A stretch of DNA of 64,000 nt from Misgurnus anguillicaudatus (Eukaryota; Chordata; Actinopteri; Cypriniformes; Cobitidae): assembly GCF_027580225.2 (NCBI RefSeq), contig NC_073360.2, forward strand, positions 8,982,501-9,046,500, written 5' to 3'. The translations under genes and the position numbers were made by a program. Under the pieces are notes generated by a model. It was not told the DNA's origin. It saw only the letters and a program-made list of their open reading frames with translations, and ran no database searches. Of this stretch, positions 45,086 through 57,500 are shown in pieces. Each line of letters opens with the position of its first letter. Position 1 is the first letter of the stretch.

Positions 45086-45468
45086 GATGTTGATGTTTAT
45101 GTAATTGATATTCTTAATATTCTTTTGTTTTTAGCATGCTTATATTGGAGTGTGATCAAACCACTAACTATAAATGTTTGCATAATTACCTCTTTTGGCA
45201 AATGCTAAACCTTAAATCTTTATTTCCCTTAATTTGAATTAAAACGCATTATTTTAACTTATTTTTTATTATTTCATAATTACTACATCTGCAGACATAT
45301 GCTGTACAAATACATTTACAATAAATGACAGAACCCAATTTCTCAGAACATGTACAATAATTGTTTGTAAAATAAATGTAAAACCAGTAAAACAGTCAGC
45401 ATGTTATCAATGTTCTTATCAAGGATCCTCTGAAAGATGTGTTTGATAGATCTGTGTGAGGTGACTGT

Positions 45469-48400
45469 TCAGTTCTTCCATTTATTCTTCTTAGCAGGCA
45501 GTTGGCCTGTTGCCTCCAAATATTTATTGATGAGTTCTTCTTGTACAGATGGCAGGCAGGGCTGATATCTGCTGTAGTCCATAGTGTACTCGCCTTTACC
45601 CTGAACAACATACACAGATACACAATAAAGACCAGGGGCCTGATGTATAAACGTTACGTACGCACAAAATGGGCATAGAAATATGCGTACGCAATTTTCC
45701 ACGCACATATCGGGATTTATAAAAAATAAAGTTGCCGTAAATAAGTGCGCACCGTACGGATGCTCTCCACTGTGCGTACGCACTCTTTTTGAGCGGAGTG
45801 AAAGAACACAAACTCTGTTCTTGTTTCTATACACATTTAGTTTTAATATTCCTGTTTCATTCATGAAACACTCAAATTGCATCTAGGTGTCGCACCTGCC
45901 AATAAGTAGCAAATATTTAACAGATAAAAATTATTGAAAAGACGAAGCCTCTACGGTGAATAGTGCCACACACATCTGTCACGAGCGCGTCTGCGTGTTT
46001 GAAACGCAAAAGAACTATATGAATAAGTCTTTTCTTCACTCATCAAGCATTAAAGGCTAATGTTTTTTTTTAATATATCTTAATGCCTTATGGCTACGCC
46101 GCGTAATACATCGTTGTCTTTATGTTTTATTATGGGAAACACTTAATGCGAAACTTTTATATGCTGGGCTCGTCTACTTGCATATAGCAGCCTATTCTCT
46201 ATAATGTATGTCATATTGCAGTCTTAATGCATTAAGTCGCGTTAAATGGTATAATTGATGCACTTGCCGCCTGAGATATAGACGAACATGACCCGAAACG
46301 ATCTCCACCATCCGCTGGTCAAAAACATTTCATCTCCCTCTGAGTTTGTTTTACATTAAAATGTTATGAATATAATGACATCTGTCTGGCCATATGTGAA
46401 ACCAGTATCAACTTTGACAATGCCAGTGTTTAAACAGTGTTTTAATAATTTCATAAAAACCCATAAGGCAAAAAATTAATTTCTCTGGCCAAAAGTATAT
46501 TTAAAATATATGCTACATAAGTAAATTTTATAAAGTATATTTTTAAAGTTGAAAATAATGTTAACCTTTTTAAAACTGTTTTGTTTACAGATTCGTAACA
46601 AAGTTTTTCTTCCAATGCGACATGAATTTCCTTGAATTCAAATATATGAAGGGCTAAATATATTTTTTTAATGCTTTAAAATGCTTTATAAATATTTAAA
46701 TATATATATAAATTATATATACTTTTTTTGCCGAATGGGTAAGTAACGTTTTTTGGAAATGCAGGTTTCAATCGGACAGCGACGATATTTTCCTTGCGTT
46801 TTGTAACGTCAATCCATATTAAAATGATATGCAGCCCACATTATGCCCAGTAAAACTAAGGGTTGTACGCTCCATATATGGTTGTTTCGGGGAGGAGATG
46901 GATCTTCCGCTCTGGGATTTAGGAATGTTTCTTGAGTACACATGGTTTTATAAATCTGAAAACTTTTGTGCGTACGCAAATTCTGCATTATGTGCGTACG
47001 CACACTTTAAGGATGGAATCTACGCAAAGTTTTATACATGAGGTCCCAGGACCGTGTACAAGTAAATTATGTTTATGTTGACTTTGAAGTAGTTTAGTTT
47101 GTCACCTCTGTGCTGGAGCGCAGTTCTGTGGAGTATCCAAACATGTCATTCAGTGGAATCTATAGACAAAAACCAATAAGAGTGCATTATGGGAATACAG
47201 ATGCCAGTCATATCAATGCATTATGATATCTTTACTGTCATTTGTGAATACATCGAGATTGCATTTCACCAACAAAACATTACTGGCTCAATTGCTCTAG
47301 CTGAATGAATAACTGCGACCCAGTGAATGTTTTACTGCACCTCATGAAAATAACATTGCGGTGTAAAATATATTCATTTTATTTATAGAGTGAAATGATA
47401 AAATCTATGAATTTACGTTAGTTATCATGATGGTACTTACATCAGCGTACAGTGTGAAGTATCCCTCGGCTCCATCCTGCCCTGTAATGACACCATGACG
47501 ACGATTGACCCCGGCTATAACTGCCCCCTGAAATTCATTAGGGGCAACTATCTCCACAGACATTACTGGTTCCAAAATCACAACATTTGCTTTCTCCATC
47601 GCTGTGAAGAGACAAAAAATTTAAATGAATAAACAGAGACAAACATTCATACAAAGATTTGATTCTGCTCCGTTATCAAACTGAATAATTGACAGCACAA
47701 TTGAGTTTCAATTTCAACAAACCACCATTATGGTGATAAGTGTTTGCATTTCATCAGCTCATTTGCATTTAAAAGGACAGAAAATGTCATTAAACGCTGA
47801 TGTAATAGACAATAATATCTGATTCATCCCATCAGACTAAAAGACTTTCACTGTGGTCACTGTGATTCAGAAAGAAATTAACTGTACTCATACCCTGTTT
47901 AACAGCGCCCTCTCCTGCACGAATGAAGGAGATCTCATTTGAATCAACCATGTGATTAGCACCATCATCCAGCACGAATCGAACACCAGAAATCTTGTGT
48001 CCTGTCAGAGGACCCTTCTCACACGCTTCCCTAAAACCCTGACAGAGAAAAGACAGACAGATGACAGAACTGATACTTACACTTTGTGTGTGCATGCGTA
48101 CGTGTGTCTGTGCATGTGTGGGTGTGTTTGTGTGTGTGCATCTCTGTGTGTGTGCGTACGTGTGTGTGTGTGTGTGTGTAAGTGTGTGTCTGTGTGTGTG
48201 CATGTGTCTGTGTAAGCATCTCTGTGTGTGTGTGTGCATGTGTCTGTCTGTTTGTGTCTGTGTGTGCGTGCGTGCGTGCGTGCATGCTTGTTTGTGTGCA
48301 CTTGTGCACTGAAAAAATTATTCATTCAATTTACTCAATTTTTTAAGGTAAGTGGTTGCAATCAATTTATTTAAGCTACATTTAAACAAAAGTTTTTTTA

Positions 48401-48500
48401 TTTTATTTGACTTTACTCATCTTTTTTGTTTAAATGTAGCTTAAATAAATTGATTGCAACCACTTACCTTAAAAAATTGAGTAAATTGAATGAATAATTT

Positions 48501-48540
<40 letters not shown>

Positions 48541-51500
48541 TGTGTGTTTGTGTCTCTGTGTGTGTGTGTTATTAACATACAGGCATATGTTTTAATCCTT
48601 GTACAACATTGTGTTAACATTGCTTAAATTAAAACCGCGTGTCTTACCCTTTCCACAGCAGGGATAAACTGTTTTGGGATGTTAGTGCCGATGGTGCGAT
48701 CCTTAAACTCCAGTTTGGTGTAACTGTCAGAATCCAGCGGTTCGAGGACACCTATCACTTTACCGTACTGTCCAGACCCTCCAGATTGCTTCTTATGTGT
48801 GAAGTCAAACCTGCATTCATAAAAACCAATTCACATTATGTGATATTACTGTATGAACCATCAGACAGGGAGAAATGAAAAATCACAGGTGGAAAAAAAG
48901 TGTGTTTTCTGATGAAGAGAAATCTAATGAGCTAAAATATATTCAAACTGTTGGATAAAATAAATTGTGCATATTAAGCCTTGAATACACAAAAGATATT
49001 TTGCAGACCATTTACTCGCTGTATTCTAAACACAAGTATGAATTTTTTTGTAATGGTAATTTAATGTATTTTTTCTGCTAAAATAACATTTCTTTGAATT
49101 ATTAGCAAACATTGAAAACTGTTGAAGATATAGCTGTGAGTGAATCACTGTCAGCTGCTGAGAGATCAAGGTCACTGTTTCTTTAAGAGAGGGCGGGACT
49201 AAAGCACAACTAACAGACAGGAAGTACACACAGCTCTGCATTCTTCTCACACACACAGTTTGTTTATAGAGTGATCACATGTGGTGTTTAGGGTCAAAGT
49301 CAAACAGGAGTGTCACACCCATTCATTCTCCTCTACTGCGTGCTTGATTTATCAGACGGAAGCTGATGCTGAAATGGCCACGGGAGATTTAGAGCCGACA
49401 CATTTCCCAGCTCGCCGGGCAGCTAAAGTAGCCCTACATTACATCAACACACAACACGGCTCACCCTTCAAAGTGTTTGGACTACAGACGGTGCACAAAG
49501 CAAGAGTTGAGGTACTTTATAATCTCAACCATTTAACATCTGAGCTGCTAACTGAAGGATTGAGGGTTCTAACCCGACCCAGTCTGTATTAATATTAATA
49601 TTGGTGTTTACTGTAAAGTGACAGTGTTTTTGAATGATTTCAGGCTGTAGAAACAGGAGGCAGGAAATATAACCTGGACTTCTCTGTGATCAACTGGGCC
49701 AGTGAGGTAACGCACACAACATCTCAGTGGCATAGCAGTTTGAATGCTTTAATTCACTGACACAAAACCAGAATAATATTTCACCTCAGTGGACTGTAAT
49801 GTCGTGTTGCTTTGCTTTTTTCCTCACATGTGATTTACATCAGAATCTCTATGGCTCTCTCTTAGGGTTCAGGTGTGTTGAGTTGTACAGCCGAGGTCTT
49901 TTTTCCTCAGAATGGTCCACCTGAGGTTCAGTATAACTGTGATGGACTACAGAACATCAACTTTACGTCTGAAGAAGCAGATTTCTTCCAGAAATACAGA
50001 GCGCCTGAGAGCCCGGTCACTGCACAATACATACCAGGCATGTGTTAACAACTATACCAGCACATTGACACACACACTGTACTGTATCTGTATTACATCA
50101 CTTCTGTAACCGACGGCGGTGTTACACAAATCTTCCCACAGAGTGATGTGGAAAGTGCGGTGTGTGTTTGAATGAGGCGTGTTAGGAAGGCGTGGATGAG
50201 CCTTTACTTTAAAGGAATGTTCCATTTTCTTAAAAGAAAAATCCAGACAATCCACTCACCACCATGTCATCCAAAACGTTGATGTCTTTCTTTGTTCAGT
50301 CGAGAAGAAATTATGTTTTTTGAGGAAAACATTGCAGGATTTTTCTCATTTTAATGGACTTTAATAGACACCAACAATTAACACTTAACACGTAACAGTT
50401 TTTTTCAACTGTGTTTCAAAGGACTATAAACAATCCCAAACGAGGCATAAGGGTCTTATCTAGCAAAACGATTGTCATTTTTGACAAGAAAAATAAAAAA
50501 TATGGTCTTTTAAACCACAACTTTTCGACTAGGTCCGGTCCAGCCGACCTAACGTAAATGCGTAGTGACGTAGGGAGGTCACGTGTTACATATATGAAAC
50601 GCACATTGGCGGACCATTGTAAACAATAAACTGACACAAAGACATTAATTAGTATCAGTTGACATACAACAACGTAGGAACGGTCCTCTTTCAAGATTTA
50701 TATTTGTTATTGTTCTTGTCAAAAATGACAATCGTTTTGCTAGATAAGACACTTATGCCTCGTTTGGGATTGTTTATAGTCCTTTGAAACTCAGTTGAAA
50801 AAAACTGTTACGTGTTGAGTTAAGTGTTAATTGTTGGTGTCTATTAAAGTCCATTAAAATGAGAAAAATCCTGCAATGTTTTCCCTTAAAAAACATAATT
50901 TCTTCTCGACTGAACAAAGAAAGACATCAACATTTTCGATGACATGGTGTTGAGTAAATTATCTGGATTTTTCTTTTTAAGAAAATTGAATATTCCTTTA
51001 AGGAAGAAGATCTCTTTGGGTTTGAGACTCTAATCTTTGCAACATTACTGATCTTTTTATATGCACAGACATCTTAAAACACTCCAAAGACAATGTAAAA
51101 ACATGAACTCGCATCATATGATCCCTTTTAAGTGTCTCCATCTCTGTGATCTATTGAGCGCCATGGAGTTTTTTCTATACTTCCGTCACATTTGTGAGTT
51201 TGATCTGTGGAAATTTACTGAATTTAGGAGTAAAAGTTTTTTAAGGATTTATAATTTGCAAACATTTCCTAATATAATAGTCCGGCTTTAACCTTACATA
51301 ACTTTTTCATACTGATATATGCTAAATGTACATATTATCTATACTGTTATTGCATTATTATTTGTCACATACGTGAAAGCTTAAACTTCTTTTAAATGTT
51401 TAGTAATATGATACCTGTCAGAGTTTATGCTAAGTGGTCCAATGTCTAAATAACAAAACTGATAAAACTGTCATTTTATAATAAAATAAATATAATATAA

Positions 51501-54500
51501 TATAATATAATAAATATAATATGATAAATAAATATAATATGATAAATAAATATAATATGATAAATAAATATAATATGATAAATAAATATAATATGATAAA
51601 TAAATATAATATGATAAATAAATATAATATGATAAATAAATATAATATGATAAATAAATATAATATGATAAATAAATATAATATGATAAACAACACTAAG
51701 ACTAGAAAAGTGAAATTTGTTTGCTAGCACTATGAAACTAACGTTTTGATTACAATCTTACAGATATTTACAGTTACTGTCATATCTTACTATATTTACT
51801 GTTAGTACGGCTCATTCGTCTTATGAGAATATTTCATACATGGGCTTGACTGGGGGGGGGGGGTTGCTACTGTTGATCTAGATGTTTTTGTAATGATTCT
51901 ACATATTTTACAGTATATACCTTCATTTATTCTCATATTTGCCAGTACTAGGCTGCATTTACTGTAAACCTGCTTTGCCATATGCCAAAATGATCAAAAG
52001 CACTACAGTAATACATTTGAATTAGGAAACTAAATAGAAAGCTTAGTTAAGCTGACGTAAAGAACATGATTTTTCCAGAGCTTTTTTGACTCGGCAGTAA
52101 ACACATCATTCAGACACATTACAGGACTTGAACCAACACTCGATAGCTTCAGCATTAAGAGTATGTATGTTCACCAATTATTACTCTCTCTACAGACAGC
52201 TACGGTAACATGACTGATGAAATGAAGCAGTTTTGGCATTTGGCTCGTGTGGCTGCATCCTTCATCATGCTGAGAGAATCCAGTGAGAAGACAGAGTTTA
52301 ATATGGCACAGGTGGCAAACATCACACAACAGGTGAGTGAATACACAGCGTCATCTGATCTAAACCACACAGCCAATCATCACTGCTGCTACTACTATAG
52401 CCACTTTAATTCAGATCAAACCTAGCTGTCATACACTTACAGCCATAGAGAAACAAACCAGAAATCTTTAAAGAGCACTGACACCCTGACCTCTGCAGCA
52501 TTTTTGAATACTTTGTTATCCTATCATGTACCTCATGAAGAGAAGTGAATGTGTACACAGCTGTACTTTCGTAAAACATTATTCATCACTGACAACCGAC
52601 GCTCATTAATCGATCGTTAACCAATAAAGATGTTAAATTATCATTGAATTCAAAAGGGAAGTGTTTGTAAACCCTTAAAAATACCAACAAAGTTATTTTC
52701 GTATAGTAAGGAGTTTATTTTTACTTAATATTTGCTAATAGCAGCATGAACAACAATAGAACATGAAGATTTATTTGAACAACAGTACTGTGGACATGTT
52801 TATTGTAAATGCGTTTATTGTGAATTTTAATTAATTCATTTCATTAATGGTTAAAACTGTGTTAATCGATCAAAACTCTTACTGACGATTAACTGTTAAG
52901 CAGTTTATTATGTTCATCTCTAATAGTGAAGCTTTGGTTGTATTTATGGGGTTTTAATGGTCTTTAATGGTCTTCATTTTAATGGTTTTAATACGTGTCT
53001 GTGTTACAGCTCATCTGTACAATTTATATTACAGGTGACGCATGAGAACGAGTTGATGTTGAACTATTATGTTCTTCTTCATGACATGCCCTCACAGGTA
53101 ACAAACATACACAATCACAGACGCACCAAAATGTCATAAAAACCTGTTTAATTTGACTGTCCTGGTTCTAAATGAACAGAAATCAATGGGCTACATCTTA
53201 ACTACATAAAAAAAAAACACAAGTGCTTCATATAACTTATGTGCTTTCTTTTGAATCTTCATCTTCGTCATGTTTCTATGTTTACATGCACAAAATTTTG
53301 TCAATCCGACTGAATTTATTCCAATTGAAGGTTACAAAAGTACAGTTTACATGTATCCTAAACGTCTGCGTAAGCGCACAGCCAGGGTTGCGTATCAAAA
53401 CTAGCCCAAAAGACTAATGCTGTTCCCTAATGACTATTCACAGCCCAAATGGCAATAACTAATAAAGGAAATCCTTTCATCTTTAACCTGCAAAAAAATC
53501 AACTCACTGTAACAGATTTGGGCTACGTTTAAAAGTAGACCGAATCTGAAGTCTGCAAAAAGCAGAGGACTTGGCAACACAGCATCTTTAGTCGAGTTCA
53601 CGCTTTATCTCTGGAAACATGTATAAGGTCAAAGTTGAGTTGGAGAAAGTGGTTCTTAAGTTTTCAGATATAGGCAAAGAAAACACAATTATCGAAAGGC
53701 ACAACACTATTTTATTGCATTTAGCCAGTGACTCCATTACCTTAATAATGCTTGTTGCCATTGTCTTGTTATTGCATGTTTCTATGACTAGAATCAGGTG
53801 ATGTGAGAGGTAAATATAAGACGTAAACTCAAGCGCAATACGTCTGCGCATGTGCACAAGGTATTTTTGCATCTGATTAAGAAAATACTATGATTCACGG
53901 GTTTACATGCATACTTTTCTCCTGATGATCGGAATACAGATCGGAGTACACCATCCCTTTCAAAACGATCAAAATTTGCATCTGATCGACCTCAATCATA
54001 TTAATTAAGGTGTTTACATGAAGGCTTTTCTATCTGATTGAGGCATCAATACGATTACAGACGGATTATTTGGTTGCATGTAAACGTAATGTCAAATAAC
54101 ATTTTATTTATTTTATTTTATTCATTTGATTGGTTTATTTTTTTTTACTCTTTAAACTATATACTGCTGTAGTTGTTTGCTTAATGCCTTACATTTCAAT
54201 GTAAAACTTTCACAAACATCTGCAGACATGACAAAAAATAAGTCGTACAGGTCTGAAATAACACAACAGCTCTTCTCAATTAATTTCTATTTTATATCTA
54301 AATTGATCCTTTACGTTTTGTTTAGTTCGTCTTGAATATTTACGCTTTGTTCTAGTATGAGTTGAGTTTATTTAGGGTTGCCTGGTTTTAAGTATTTATA
54401 TTAGTTTCAGTATTTAGGGCTGTTATTACAGAAACAGAATTTAATTTGAATATGTTTAACAGTGAATGAAATTGCACAAGATTCTTAAGTTTATTAAATT

Positions 54501-57500
54501 TTGGAATAAGGAAAATGTATATAAACTGATGTAAATGTTTACGAATGAGTTTGTTTAATAATGTTTGTGATTTAGGAGATCATTCATTGGAAGCTGTTGA
54601 TGTCTTGGTCTCCAGATGGGGGCGTACGAGTGCTGAACAGTGAATGGCAGCCGAAATGCCCTCACGATGTCCCACCCAACAATAACAATACTGAACCTTA
54701 GTCAAACTAAACTCACAGTACATACAGTTATCTGATCATGATGACTAATAAAGTCTAAAATCTTACTGTTATTTCACGGGTGTCTGCAGTCTGTATGCAC
54801 ACGACACACATAACTATTGTGTTATTTTAGTATTAATCCATTAATATAATCATTAATACCATGAGTACACATCCAATGTCCAAAACAAATCTATATTAAT
54901 ATATCTAATATATCAAATCTATATTATAGCACTATGAATGTAAATGTGCTTATATTGTGTGAGACTTACGTCACAGCATTGGTCACAGTCTCTCTGAAAG
55001 CCACCTTTGGTTTTCCCATCACACATGGACAGTTATATTCTCTCTCCATCCTCTATAACACACACACACAACAGCAAAACATCACTTACTTTCATTCATT
55101 TTAATTTTCTTAACCAGCTGTAATGGTCACATGTTGTCTTATAGAAATTAATTAGTATTTAAACACAAACTCTCTGTAATGTGGCTCCTGCACTGTCTGA
55201 AATTTCCCCAATAGTCTTTGTGAAAGCCACAGTGCACCACAATAACCAGTGTACAACTGATGTACAGTCAAGCCAGGAGTATAGTTTGTTTTTTTACGTG
55301 TATGCCAGCGTTGAACGCACAGCCTTGCAAAGCATAGTTTTTTTGACTTGTAGAGAGACGTTCAACGCATCCACATTGTGACTAAATGCAATGCATCTCC
55401 TGGGCTGCATCCTACATCCTCCTGTAGGTGTATGCATGACCGATGTGTACAAAGTAAGCGCAATAACAAAAATCCTGTAGTGCTCAATGACTGATGAGTG
55501 AGTGATGACTAAATTTGTGAACGGTAATTGTGTTGTGATGCTGGTAACAGGCAATGCTAATGCAGCTATAGATATGCAATAGACTTGAATTATGAAAAAT
55601 TACATAGGAGTTAAATTATAAAAAAAAGACTAAGTGATACAATTCTGATAAAATTGTGTAATCTATACATCTTGTAATTTCCTGTTTTTGTATTTTTTGC
55701 AGGGCTGTCAAAAGATTAAATCGCATACAAAATAAAATTTTGTGTTTGCATAATTTTTTTGTGTGTGTATTGTGTGTAATTGTTGTGTGTACACTCACCT
55801 AAAGGATTATTGGGAACACCATACTAATACTGTGTTTGACCCCCTTTCACCTTGAGAACTGCCTTAATTATGGCATTGATTCAACAAGGTACTGAAAGCA
55901 TTCTTTAGAAATGTTGGCCCATATTGATAGGATAGCATCTTGCAGTTGATGGAGATTTGTGGGATGCACATCCAGGGCACGAAGCTCCCGTTCCACCACA
56001 TCCCAAAGATGCTCTATTGGGTTGAGATCTGGTGACTGTGGGGGCCATTTTAGTACATTGAACTCATTCTCATGTTCAAGAAACCAATTTAAAATGATTC
56101 GAGCTTTGTGACATGGTGCATTATCCTGCTGGAAAAAGTCATCAGAGGATGGGTACATGGTGGTCATAAAGGGATGGACATGGTCAGAAACAATGCTCAG
56201 GTAGGCCGTGGCATTTAAACGATGCCCAATTGGCACTAAGGGGTCTAAAGTTTGCCAAGAAAACATCCCCCACACCATTACACCACCACTACCAGCCTGC
56301 ACAGTGCTAACAAGGCATGATGAATCCATGTTCTCATTCTGTTCACACCAAATTCTGACTCTACCATCTGAATGTCTCAACAGAAATCGAGACTCATCAG
56401 ATCAGGCAACGTTTTTCCAGTCTTCAACTGTCCAATTTTAGTGAGCTTTTGCATATTGTAGCCTCTTTTTCCTATTTGTAGTGGAGATGAGTGGTACCCG
56501 ATGGGGTCTTCTGCTGTTGTAGCCCATCCGCCTCAAGGTGGTGCGTGTTGTGGCTTTACAAATGCTTTGCTGCATACCTCGGTTGTAACGACTGGTTATT
56601 TCAGTCAAAGTTGCTCTTCTATCAGCTTGAATCAGTCGGCTCATTCTCCTCTGACCTCTAGCATCAACAAGGCATTTTCACCCACAGGACTGCCGCATAC
56701 TGGATGTTTTGCCCTTTTCACACCATTCTTTGTAAACCCTAGAAATGGTTGTTCGTGAAAATCCCAGTAACTGAGCAGATTGTGAAATACTCAGACCCGC
56801 CCATCAGGCACCAACAATCATGCCACGCTCAAAATTGCTTAAATCACCTTTCTTTCCCATTCTGACATTCAGTTTGGAGTTCAGGAGATTGTCTTGACCA
56901 GGACCACACCCCTAAATGCATTGAAGCAATTGCCATGTGATTGGTTGACTAGATAATTGCATTAATGAGAAATTGAACAGGTGTTCCTAATGATCCTTTA
57001 GGTGAGTGTATATACATACATTCATACATACATACATAATGTGATTAATCGCAATAATTTTTTGACAGCCCTAATTTCTGTTAAGCCCATTTTGCTGATA
57101 ATAAAATCAAACTGAATGATTGAAATTAACTCTCCAGGACATGATATGATCGTCTTCATCCACAGCTCTTTCTCAAAACACATGAATAAAATGTATATCA
57201 CACACACGCGATATGTAATAATAAGTATTCATGTAATGTACCTGTGAGTAGATCTCCAGATGAAGTTCTCCCATTCCAGAGATGATGGTCTCCTGACTCT
57301 CAGGGTCATACTGAACTCTGAAGGTGGGGTCTTCTCTTGTGAATCGATTGATTCCCTTTGAGAACTTATCAGTGTCGTTCTATCAAACAAAAGATGACTG
57401 TTATTCATCTGGATTTATTCATTATATGACAGTCAATGAATGAGAACTGGACTGATTTAGTACCTTGTTAGAAGGTCTCATAGCCATCGAGATCACTGGA

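Noticed and set aside
45469..45882. 137-codon minus frame ending in the gfm1 C-terminus
   Set aside because: Only 45469-45600 is exon. The upstream part is transposon in intron 17 read through a TTGTTCAG acceptor.
48031..48325. Long open frames on both strands rich in His-Thr or Cys-Val
   Set aside because: They are translations of the TG/CA microsatellite and have no start context or splice partners.
51430..51730. FIYHII / MINKYN repeat proteins
   Set aside because: Artefact of a stop-free 18-bp AT minisatellite in a latexin intron; open on both strands alike.
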